From the NCBI GenBank assembly GCA_031267295.1, contig JAIRZI010000041.1:1-39532 (forward strand): 39,532 bases of DNA, written 5' to 3'. The DNA comes from Propionibacteriaceae bacterium (GTDB lineage: Bacteria; Actinomycetota; Actinomycetes; Propionibacteriales; Propionibacteriaceae). Shown here one piece after another: positions 23,734-31,112 of this stretch; positions within the stretch are counted from its first letter, which is position 1, and the number at the start of each line of letters is the position of its first letter. Under the pieces are notes generated by a model. It was not told where the DNA came from. It did no database searches and saw only the letters and a list, made by a program, of their open reading frames with translations. The position numbers and the translations under genes were made by a program.

Positions 23734-23807
23734 TGGTCAGAGGCGGGATCGAACCGCCGACCTCTTCCTTTTCAGGGAAGCGCTACTACCGGCTGAGCTA
23801 TCTGACC
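23734..23807 (-). tRNA. tRNA-Phe (GAA)
   Basis: A 74-nt cloverleaf: acceptor GGTCAGA/TCTGACC, discriminator A, anticodon stem CTTCC/GGAAG around CTGAAAA (anticodon GAA), T loop TTCGATC. The D stem is weak (GCTC against TAGC, one mismatch). CCA is not encoded. Confidence 0.93.
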
Positions 23808-23809
23808 AA

Positions 23810-23859
23810 GGTGGGATGATCCCACCATAGCGAGAAGTGATGTAACATGCGTCACTTCT
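23810..23859 (-). other. Two hairpins between tRNA-Asp and tRNA-Phe
   Basis: GGTGGGA-TGA-TCCCACC (23810-23826) and AGAAGTGA / TCACTTCT (23833-23840 and 23852-23859) are both perfect stems in the 54-bp gap between the two tRNAs. They probably act as processing or spacer structures; neither has a U-tract. Confidence 0.5.
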
Positions 23860-23861
23860 TG

Positions 23862-23935
23862 CGACCCCGACGGGACTCGAACCCGCGACCTCCGCCGTGA
23901 CAGGGCGGCGCGCTAACCAACTGCGCTACGGGGCC
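23862..23935 (-). tRNA. tRNA-Asp (GTC)
   Basis: A 74-nt cloverleaf: acceptor GGCCCCG/CGGGGTC with one G-T wobble, discriminator G, anticodon loop CTGTCAC (anticodon GTC), T loop TTCGAGT. CCA is not encoded. Likely co-transcribed with tRNA-Phe. Confidence 0.96.
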
Positions 23936-24009
23936 ATTCATGCGCTTGCGCGAAAATGGCTGCCTAGACAACCAAAGAATCATAGCGTGAGCGCAACAGC
24001 AAACGGAAA

Positions 24010-24222
24010 TCAATTCGCGCCGTCTGCCGCCTCTTCATCATGCACTTCGTAACGCGCGGCAATATCCGCCCATTTGTCCGGTGCGTCATCAAATACATCA
24101 TCACCATCGTGAGACTCACCGCGGAGTTCACGCGCCAATAACGCGAAGTCGGTATCTATTGGGCGATACTTCAAATCACGGGCTACTTTGGTCTGCTTTG
24201 CCTTCTGTCGGCCGCGCCCCAT
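24010..24222 (-). CDS. DUF3073 protein
   Basis: A 70-residue, actinobacteria-specific small protein. It starts MGRGRQKAKQTKVARDLKY, the hallmark basic DUF3073 beginning, and ends in an acidic half (DDVFDDAPDKWADIAARYEV). The basic start suggests nucleic-acid contact, but the function is unknown. It commonly lies beside purM and purF, as here. AAGGGGG stands about a dozen bases before the ATG. Upstream of it, 24223-24481 is a gene-free spacer likely holding its promoter. Confidence 0.92.
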   Translation of the reverse strand: MGRGRQKAKQTKVARDLKYRPIDTDFALLARELRGESHDGDDVFDDAPDKWADIAARYEVHDEEAADGAN

Positions 24223-24481
24223 ATTTCGGGTCGACCCCCTTAGCTCAAGTCACGGTGGGGCTGCCAACAGCCCGCGCAAACACGATCAATTTTATTCGTA
24301 CCCACAAGAGTATCGAATCTGAGTGCCGAACCAAAGCTGAACTGCCCATCTTGGACACCGTTTCGCTGCAAGAAAACTAACGATTCGCAATTTAACCTCC
24401 CGCGAAAGTTTATTTGATCAGTTAATACCCTAGTTGTTTACCGCGATTTGAAAAGAGCAACGGCATTATTAACTTTGTCAA
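24223..24481. other. Gene-free spacer
   Basis: About 260 bp between purM and the DUF3073 gene, both on the minus strand. It is A/T-rich near purM. I see no ORF, RNA or clear terminator; a GGTCGACC palindrome lies just before the DUF3073 start. Confidence 0.5.
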
Positions 24482-25543
24482 TTAACAATGTTGTCCCACT
24501 AGCCGCACTGCCGCAGATTCGCCGACATTTTCAAACGTTCTACCACATATCCACGCCGGCACGCCACGCGCCGTTAACACTGCAACTGCGGCAGCGGCAG
24601 CATTCTCTGGCAGCACAGCAACCATCCCCACACCCATATTTAGAGTGGTTTCCATATCTGACTCCGATAGCTTCCCCAGTTCTTGTACGGTCTGGAAGAC
24701 TGGCGTTAGCTCCCAAGTGGCGCGGTCAATCTCGACACGCACCCCGTCCGGTATCACCCGCACCAGATTGTTAGCCAATCCTCCGCCGGTGATGTGACTC
24801 ATGGCGTGCACCTCCACCGCATCGATCAAAGCTAAAACATCTAGCGCATACACTTTTGTGGGCGTAAGCAACTCTTCACCCAACGTCCGCCCGAAATCTG
24901 GCACATAGCGGCCATACTCCCATCCAGCAGCACTGAACACCCGACGTACCAATGAGTAGCCGTTAGAGTGCAGCCCAGACGATGCCAACGCCACCACCAC
25001 GTCACCAGGACGCACCCGTTCCGCACCCAGTAGTTTGTCAAACTCCACCACCCCGACAGTTGCTCCAGCGACATCGTAGTGCTGCTCAGCAAGTAACCCC
25101 GGATGCTCAGCAGTCTCACCACCGAGCAGCGCCGCACCGGCAGCGCTACAGGCTGCAGCGATACCGCGCACAATCTCAGCTATACACTCCGGCACCACCC
25201 GGCCGCAAGCAATGTAGTCGGTGACGAAGAGCGGCTCAGCGCCACACACCACCAAATCATCTACCAACATGCCAACGAGATCCCAACCGATAGTGTGATG
25301 AACATCGAGCGCTTGAGCGATAGCCACTTTGCTGCCCACCCCATCGGTTGAAGTGGCTAACACCGGATGCCGATAACGTGCCAACGCGGCAGCGTCGAAC
25401 AGCCCTGCGAAACCACCGATACCGCCCAACACCTCAGGACGATACGACTTAACCACATGCTCAGCCATTAACTGCACCGCTAATTCGCCAGCCGCAATGT
25501 CCACTCCGGCCTCGGCGTAGGCTCCTTTAGTGTGAGAACTCAT
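24482..25543 (-). CDS. purM: Phosphoribosylformylglycinamidine cyclo-ligase (AIR synthetase)
   Basis: Catalyses the fifth step of purine synthesis, ATP-dependent closure of FGAM to aminoimidazole ribonucleotide, in the cytosol. About 353 residues, standard length. Typical blocks are AYAEAGVDIAAGE, GGIGGFAGLFD, ATSTDGVGSKVAIA, DDLVVCGAEPLFVTDYIACG and GGETAEHPG, with ASSGLHSNGYSLVR near the C-terminal domain. ATG 25543 is chosen because AAGGAG sits 9 nt before it; a TTG at 25561 would put that site inside the gene. It lies 66 bp after purF, in the conserved purF-purM order, and is presumably in one operon. Confidence 0.97.
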   Translation of the reverse strand: MSSHTKGAYAEAGVDIAAGELAVQLMAEHVVKSYRPEVLGGIGGFAGLFDAAALARYRHPVLATSTDGVGSKVAIAQALDVHHTIGWDLVGMLVDDLVVCGAEPLFVTDYIACGRVVPECIAEIVRGIAAACSAAGAALLGGETAEHPGLLAEQHYDVAGATVGVVEFDKLLGAERVRPGDVVVALASSGLHSNGYSLVRRVFSAAGWEYGRYVPDFGRTLGEELLTPTKVYALDVLALIDAVEVHAMSHITGGGLANNLVRVIPDGVRVEIDRATWELTPVFQTVQELGKLSESDMETTLNMGVGMVAVLPENAAAAAVAVLTARGVPAWICGRTFENVGESAAVRLVGQHC

Positions 25544-25609
25544 AGTTATCGTCTCCTTCAATACTCATGGAGAGTTGTTCTCGCTTATTTACACAAAAAC
25601 ATTCCCCAC

Positions 25610-27109
25610 TCATAATGTCTCCGCAACATCGGGCGCAAGCCAACCACCAGCACTACTGCCAACCAACCCCAACTGCTCAAGCTGTCCTTCCGGCGGACGC
25701 ACTGGATATTGACCGTTAAAACATGCGCGGCATAGTTTAGTTGCCGCTAGTCGGGTGGCCGATGTCAACCCATCCAAACTTACATACCCCAACGAATCTG
25801 CTCCGATTGAACTGCAAATCTCGCCAACTTCTAAACCGGGTGCAATCAGTTCCGCTCGGGTTGCAAAATCAATACCATAGAAGCACGGCCACAACACCGG
25901 CGGGGACGAGATACGCACATGCACCTGAGCCGCTCCAGCACTGCGTAGCATCGCTATTAGTTGCCGCTGAGTGTTGCCGCGCACGATGGAGTCGTCCACC
26001 ACCACTAGCCGTTTGCCAACAACCACGTCACGCAACGGGTTGAGTTTCAGCCTGATGCCAAGTTGGCGTATCGCCTGAGAGGGTTGAATAAAAGTGCGCC
26101 CCACATATGGGTTCTTGACCAGCCCATGGCCGTACAAAATGCCCGATTGCGCCGCATATCCGATAGCAGCCGGGGTGCCGGACTCCGGTACCGGAATCAC
26201 CAGATCAGCTTTGGCGGGTTGTTCCGTCGCCAAAATCTTGCCGATTTCCACCCGCACGTTGTGAACAAGACGACCTTTTAGCACCGAGTCGGGACGTGCT
26301 AAATAGACGTATTCGAAGATGCACCCCTTGGGATGCGCAGGCGCAAACTGCACTGAACGCAGCCCGGTTTCGTCAATGATTATCAACTCACCTGGTTCAA
26401 CTTCTCGTACGAAAGTGGCGCCCACGATGTCCAACGCGCAACTCTCGCTGGCTACCACCCAGCCGTCACCCAACCTTGCGAGACTGAGCGGACGGATGCC
26501 TTGCGGGTCACGGGCAGCATAAAGCGCAGTTTCTGTCATAAAAGTTATACTGAACGCGCCCGCCAACCGGGGTAACACATGTTTAGCGGCATCTTCGACG
26601 CTACCGCAGTAGGTGGCGAGCAGTGCGGTGAGAATCGCAGTGTCGGACGTGGAATCCATCTTGTGCTTGCGCGGCACTTCGTCGTAAGGGAGTAGTTCTG
26701 CCAGCAGGCATTCCAGTTCAGCAGTGTTGGTCAGATTACCATTGTGCGCCAACGCCAAACCACCGTCACGATGTGCTCGAAACGTCGGTTGCGCGTTGCT
26801 CCATACCGAAGCGCCAGTGGTGGAGTAACGGGTATGCCCAATGCCAAGATGGCCTCCCAAAGAATTGAGCGCATTCTCGTCAAATACTTGGCTGACTAGC
26901 CCCATATCCTTATAAACCACAATACGGCTACCGGTGGATACCGCGATTCCAGCGGATTCTTGACCGCGGTGTTGCAGCGCATATAACCCGTAGTAGATGA
27001 GTTTGCTCGCGTTCTCCCCGGGAACGTATACGCCAAAGACACCGCACTCGTCTTGGGGGCGGTCGGCATCGAGTTCCGCAGTCAATAGAGCGTCGGGGCG
27101 CAGCACCAC
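25610..27109 (-). CDS. purF: Amidophosphoribosyltransferase
   Basis: Commits PRPP to purine synthesis using glutamine ammonia. A 21-residue propeptide ends at DE, exposing the nucleophile C22 (DECGVFGVY) after self-cleavage. The N-terminal glutaminase (about 22-250) has LQHRGQESAG and LAHNGNLTN. The C-terminal phosphoribosyltransferase domain has the PRPP loop VVVDDSIVRGNT. Cysteines in KGCIFEY, WPCFYG and LCRACF match the four iron-sulfur ligands of the Bacillus-type enzyme. The start is one of two adjoining GTG codons (27109, 27106) without a good ribosome site. Feedback inhibition by AMP and GMP is expected for the family. Confidence 0.96.
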   Translation of the reverse strand: MVLRPDALLTAELDADRPQDECGVFGVYVPGENASKLIYYGLYALQHRGQESAGIAVSTGSRIVVYKDMGLVSQVFDENALNSLGGHLGIGHTRYSTTGASVWSNAQPTFRAHRDGGLALAHNGNLTNTAELECLLAELLPYDEVPRKHKMDSTSDTAILTALLATYCGSVEDAAKHVLPRLAGAFSITFMTETALYAARDPQGIRPLSLARLGDGWVVASESCALDIVGATFVREVEPGELIIIDETGLRSVQFAPAHPKGCIFEYVYLARPDSVLKGRLVHNVRVEIGKILATEQPAKADLVIPVPESGTPAAIGYAAQSGILYGHGLVKNPYVGRTFIQPSQAIRQLGIRLKLNPLRDVVVGKRLVVVDDSIVRGNTQRQLIAMLRSAGAAQVHVRISSPPVLWPCFYGIDFATRAELIAPGLEVGEICSSIGADSLGYVSLDGLTSATRLAATKLCRACFNGQYPVRPPEGQLEQLGLVGSSAGGWLAPDVAETL

Positions 27110-27252
27110 AGCACTGAGTCTAGCGGTAATGGATAGCCATCTTTGGCGATGTCCGCGTAATTGTCAGCCAAGCGTGAAGCGGGTAACTAACATCGCTACG
27201 CAGAGCTGGGTTTGATTTCAAGCAGTTCGATAACCCTTGATATGTCGCCTTT

Positions 27253-27996
27253 TTAATTCTTGGCTCCTTCGATGGCTGCTAGCTGCGCCATTCGCTCCTG
27301 AGTAGGCATGTCGTACGCCAATGCGGTGGCATCATGCAACTCTATGATGGCGCGGCGTAAACGCTGCGAGAAGTCATGCGCGATTTCGCCGGGGTCTGGC
27401 CACATTGGTTTGCCGATCGCTACATGGACTTTAGGCCGCCCCGGCAACCAACGTGATCTGCCCGCAGGCCAGGCTGCAAAAGCTCCCACCAGCGCCAACG
27501 GCAACACTGGAATCCCACTCTTGATAGCTAAACCTGCCGAACCAGGGTTGAATGAGCCAATCGCTCCAGTCCGGGAGCGGGTACCTTCTGGGAAAATCAG
27601 CAACGGAACGTCGTCAGCTAACAACTGCCCAGCCATGCCCCGCCGGTTACGAGAACCGGAACGATCAACCGGGAAAGCATTGAAAAATAACGCTGTCGGC
27701 CCGGCGGTATACCAGTGTTTGAAAAAGTAGTCAGCGGCAGCACCAGTAGCCATCCGTCCGGCAAGTTGGCGCGGTAGCGCGCCAAAAATCAACGGAGCAT
27801 CGAAGTGTGAAGAGTGATTGGCGATGACAAGAAACGCTTGATCGTCTGCAATGGTGGCGGTGTTTTCCACTCCATGCACTTCGACGCTAAGTTGGCTCCA
27901 GACAGCCGGTTTCAACAACAGCACTTGTGCTGCAAATCGGGCGGCACGATTAACATTCGACTTGTAGCGTGCCTTCGACAGGCCCCACTCGACCAC
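27253..27996 (-). CDS. 1-acyl-sn-glycerol-3-phosphate acyltransferase (PlsC-like)
   Basis: A 247-residue membrane-associated acyltransferase of phospholipid synthesis, converting lysophosphatidate to phosphatidate. The catalytic NHSSHFD (H-X4-D) is at about residue 70, and the phosphate-binding FPEGTRSR is near 136. A GIPVLPLALVGAF block and a hydrophobic N-terminal stretch complete the fold. GTG 27996 has GGGAGG eight bases ahead. The exact acyl donor and acceptor, and whether it is the main PlsC or a paralog, cannot be read from the sequence. It stands apart from the purine genes, with a 143-bp gap to purF. Confidence 0.88.
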   Translation of the reverse strand: MVEWGLSKARYKSNVNRAARFAAQVLLLKPAVWSQLSVEVHGVENTATIADDQAFLVIANHSSHFDAPLIFGALPRQLAGRMATGAAADYFFKHWYTAGPTALFFNAFPVDRSGSRNRRGMAGQLLADDVPLLIFPEGTRSRTGAIGSFNPGSAGLAIKSGIPVLPLALVGAFAAWPAGRSRWLPGRPKVHVAIGKPMWPDPGEIAHDFSQRLRRAIIELHDATALAYDMPTQERMAQLAAIEGAKN

Positions 27997-28125
27997 TTAG
28001 CCGCCCTCCCACAAGTTAAAGACTGAACTTTAGCCTACTCCAAATGCAGACTCCACACAGTTAACAGCGGCGCTCATCAAGTAACGCCGGACTACTGTAA
28101 CCGGAAACCGTTAACCATTTATCGC

Positions 28126-28899
28126 TCACTTCAACGCTCGGGAACGGCTTATTTTGCGTGAAAACCAATGCGTAATACTCTGCGGGCCGTGCTGGGCTAT
28201 CCAAAGTGCGATTTTCCAAGTATGCGATGGAATGGACACCACCTGACCAACCGCCGCACACGACAACGCTTCTTTGGCAACTTGTTCCGGCTTCACCCAA
28301 GCGAACTCTGGCAACTTGGGGCGCGCTACCCCGGAACGTTCATGAAAGCGAGTTTTTGCCCAACCCGGGCAGGTGACCACCACCCGTACACCAGTTCCCT
28401 CCAACTCCAATGCCAACGCTTGCGTGTAGGAAAGTACCCAACGCTTGATAGCTGAATAGTTGCCGGTATATATCCAACTTGATGCCGACGAGACGTTGAT
28501 AATTGTGCCTTTAGCGCGTTCTTTCATCGAACGAGCAGCAGCGTTCGAAAGTAGTAGCACCGCCGTCATCATGGCAGTCATCGCTTGTTCTTGAATGCTC
28601 ATGTCTGCATCCAATAACGGTGTGTGTAACCCAAACCCCGCGTTGTTAACCAAAGTGTCTACTGGATGCGCATCGTCTAATAACCGTAGTCGCACCTTGT
28701 TGATGTCGTTGCGTAACGTCAGATCGGCGACCAATGTTTCGACATTCACCGCAAATCTCGCATGGAGGTCTGCGGCTGTTTCTGTAAGCCGTTCTTGGTC
28801 GCGCGCTACCAGAATCAGATCATCACCCATACGAGCCAATGCTCTGGCAAAAGCCAACCCAATGCCTGACGTACCCCCAGTAACCAGTGCTGTTGCCAT
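28126..28899 (-). CDS. Short-chain dehydrogenase/reductase
   Basis: A 257-residue NAD(P)-dependent oxidoreductase of the classical SDR family. The cofactor loop is TGGTSGIG (residues 7-14), and NNAGFG (about 88) and the Ser of INVSSASS are present. The catalytic pair is YSAIK (YxxxK). The C-terminus has a PGWAKTRF substrate lid and a basic tail (RKISRSRALK). The substrate is unknown; wording is close to the DltE/YdfG-like general group. The ATG lies 3 bp after the ackA stop, so it is coupled to acetate kinase, although no metabolic link is evident. Confidence 0.9.
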   Translation of the reverse strand: MATALVTGGTSGIGLAFARALARMGDDLILVARDQERLTETAADLHARFAVNVETLVADLTLRNDINKVRLRLLDDAHPVDTLVNNAGFGLHTPLLDADMSIQEQAMTAMMTAVLLLSNAAARSMKERAKGTIINVSSASSWIYTGNYSAIKRWVLSYTQALALELEGTGVRVVVTCPGWAKTRFHERSGVARPKLPEFAWVKPEQVAKEALSCAAVGQVVSIPSHTWKIALWIAQHGPQSITHWFSRKISRSRALK

Positions 28900-28902
28900 A
28901 AC

Positions 28903-30078
28903 TTAAACCCCAATCAGTTCTGCTGTTTGTCGCGCCATCGCTAACTCCTCGTTGGTGGGCACTACCATCACCAACAACGCTGAGTCGCCGGCGGAGATCA
29001 CGCGCACCCCGCGCGCTTTGCTCTCATTGGCTTTGACGTTCAATTTGGCTCCGAACACCCCCAACCGTTCCACTACGGCAGCGCGCACCTGCGAATCGTT
29101 CTCGCCAACTCCGGCGGTGAACGTCAACACATCACAACCGCCGAGTAAGGTGATGTAGGCGCCGATATAAAACACCAGCCGACGAACATACACGTCAAAT
29201 GCCAACTGTGCTTGCGCGTCACCCGCTACAATTTTGGCACGCACATCACGCATATCGGACGATCCGGCAAGCGCTAGCATTCCGGAGGATTTGTTGAGCA
29301 TGGTATCAACTTCTTCGATACTCATCCCCACCTGTTCCATGAGATATTTGTGTAACCCCGGGTCAACATCACCAGAACGGGTGCCCATCACCAACCCTTG
29401 ATTGGGAGTCAGCCCCAAAGTGGTATCGATGGCTCTGCCATCATCAACTGCGGAAACCGACGCACCGTTGCCAATATGGGCTACCACTTGCTTCACCGGC
29501 CGCCGCATCACTTCACTCACTTTGCTAGATACGTAATAGTGCGAAGTACCGTGGAACCCATACTTACGAATCGATAACCGTTTTGCTAACTCTGGGTCGA
29601 TAGCGTAGGTGTACGCTTCCGCAGGCAATGTGGTGAAAAACGCGGTATCGAAGATGGCGACGTGCGGCACATCAGGCAGTACCTCACGGGCGGCTCGGAT
29701 ACCATCGATACCAGCCGGGTTATGCAACGGCGCGAGCGGGGAAAGCTCTACTAGCGCTTCTATCACCGCGTCATCGATAAGCGTGGGGGCGCTGAATCTA
29801 TCACCACCATGCACGCTGCGATGTGCCACTGCCACCACACCCGCTAGGTCTGGGCCGTATTTGGTGAACAACTCCACAATTTCATGCAGTGTAGTTGCGT
29901 GGTCAGGCAGTTGTTTCTCGATGACGTATGACTCACCCGCCACAACATGTTCCACATCGCCTAGTGACATTCCGATACGTTGTGCTTGACCACCAGCCAG
30001 CACAACTTCAGATGCAACATCAATGAGTTGGTATTTGATAGAACTGGAACCGCAGTTCAGCACCAGAATTGGCTTCAT
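28903..30078 (-). CDS. ackA: Acetate kinase
   Basis: Interconverts acetyl phosphate plus ADP with acetate plus ATP in the cytosol, completing the Pta-AckA route. 391 residues. All catalytic motifs are present: LNCGSSSIKY, VAHRSVHGG, APLHNPAG, FDTAFF, GFHGTSHYY, HIGNGASV, MGTRSGDVDPG, GVGEND and PTNEE. This is the intact counterpart of the degraded paralog at 21063. An AGGTTCGATG-like context precedes the ATG (AGG about 6 nt upstream). It is transcribed after pta and a lipoprotein gene on the same strand, with a hairpin between them, and is followed by a coupled SDR gene. Confidence 0.97.
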   Translation of the reverse strand: MKPILVLNCGSSSIKYQLIDVASEVVLAGGQAQRIGMSLGDVEHVVAGESYVIEKQLPDHATTLHEIVELFTKYGPDLAGVVAVAHRSVHGGDRFSAPTLIDDAVIEALVELSPLAPLHNPAGIDGIRAAREVLPDVPHVAIFDTAFFTTLPAEAYTYAIDPELAKRLSIRKYGFHGTSHYYVSSKVSEVMRRPVKQVVAHIGNGASVSAVDDGRAIDTTLGLTPNQGLVMGTRSGDVDPGLHKYLMEQVGMSIEEVDTMLNKSSGMLALAGSSDMRDVRAKIVAGDAQAQLAFDVYVRRLVFYIGAYITLLGGCDVLTFTAGVGENDSQVRAAVVERLGVFGAKLNVKANESKARGVRVISAGDSALLVMVVPTNEELAMARQTAELIGV

Positions 30079-30191
30079 CGAACCTCCGTGTCTTAAGGGC
30101 GCGTGCTTGTTGTCAGCCTAGCCTAGGGGAAGCACAGGTGCGACAACTAGCAAACTGAAACCTTGTAGCATGAGCCGCGCTTGGCACGTGG

Positions 30192-30228
30192 AAACTTAAC
30201 AAAGCATTGGATGTGCTTTGTGAAGTTT
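30192..30228 (-). terminator. Strong 15-bp hairpin between lipoprotein gene and ackA
   Basis: AAACTTAACAAAGCA (30192-30206) pairs with the reverse arm 30214-30228 in 14 of 15 positions around a 7-nt loop. It starts 37 bp past the lipoprotein stop. Its A/T-rich stem makes it a plausible terminator, but an operator for ackA is also possible. CCTAG-CC-TAGG and GTTGTC/GACAAC lie closer to ackA. Confidence 0.55.
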
Positions 30229-30264
30229 GTGAAACGATTAACCTCACCTCAAAACGTGTACTCG

Positions 30265-31041
30265 CTACATTGGGGGTTGAATATCTACCGGCACATCGAA
30301 GTCGAAGTAATCAATGATGATATTTTCAACCGACGATTTAATCTCGGCACGAACTACCCGGCCAGATTCCGTCAGCCAGACATCCACCGAATCAATCTGA
30401 GCTTGCTCAATAACGCCATCTCCGATAACACGGGAATGTTGCACTTTCACCCCGTTCAGCGTTGCTACTTCGATGTCTTCTACGATGCCGTTGCCAAATA
30501 GCATTGCCCAGTAATCCGTAGTTACTCCGGCCACACCCAACTCATTGTTACTATCTACTAACACTTCTTGCCACGAATCACCGACATCACGCATCCAACC
30601 TTGGGAACCGATGGTAATCAGTTCGCTGTTAGCGTCTTGCAAAAACAGCGTACCCTGCACTTTTAGGTTGTTCGGATCACTCAAGTCGGCATGAGCCTCA
30701 AAGATGACGTGCGTTGCCGCTGTTTCCGTGGTGGTACTTTCCATGCGAGTGGCGACAAATCTCAGGGTTTCCATCGCCAACCCAATACGACCGGCCAACT
30801 GCGCTGCCGCACTCCGCGGCGGCTCTGATGTCATCATAGAGCTAGGGGCATCGCTCGGAACAGTGACTTTTGGAACAACCGGCTGATCAGTTGATTCCGC
30901 ACCGCACCCGCTGAATAACACAAAAGTTGCCACCATAACCGTTAACAACTTAACTGGCCGCTGCCAAGTGGCTGCGCGCTGCGCTACTTTCCGCAAGCGT
31001 TCTGGCGGCGTTGTCGAAAATTGTGATAGCACAACCCTCAC
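30265..31041 (-). CDS. LppX/LprG-like lipoprotein
   Basis: About 258 residues. A long basic N-terminal region (residues 1-29) precedes a hydrophobic core and a lipobox FSGC, so Cys about 46 should carry lipid on the outer membrane face. The mature domain has a repeated beta pattern and a closing segment VVRAEI followed by YFDFDVPVDIQPP, which is typical of the LppX_LprAFG fold. That family binds acylated glycolipids in mycobacteria and carries them to the envelope. It lies between pta and ackA on the same strand, 71 bp after pta. The GTG start at 31041 has AGGAAGG upstream. A role in acetate metabolism is not implied. Confidence 0.75.
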   Translation of the reverse strand: MRVVLSQFSTTPPERLRKVAQRAATWQRPVKLLTVMVATFVLFSGCGAESTDQPVVPKVTVPSDAPSSMMTSEPPRSAAAQLAGRIGLAMETLRFVATRMESTTTETAATHVIFEAHADLSDPNNLKVQGTLFLQDANSELITIGSQGWMRDVGDSWQEVLVDSNNELGVAGVTTDYWAMLFGNGIVEDIEVATLNGVKVQHSRVIGDGVIEQAQIDSVDVWLTESGRVVRAEIKSSVENIIIDYFDFDVPVDIQPPM

Positions 31042-31112
31042 TTTTCCTTCCTGGCTTTGCTATGGCATTTACCAGATGCGATTCACTGACATGTTATTCA
31101 GAAATCAATCAG

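Noticed and set aside
24081-24380. Plus-strand 99-residue frame over DUF3073 and spacer
   Set aside because: Antisense shadow of the DUF3073 gene with His/Arg-rich, low-complexity wording.
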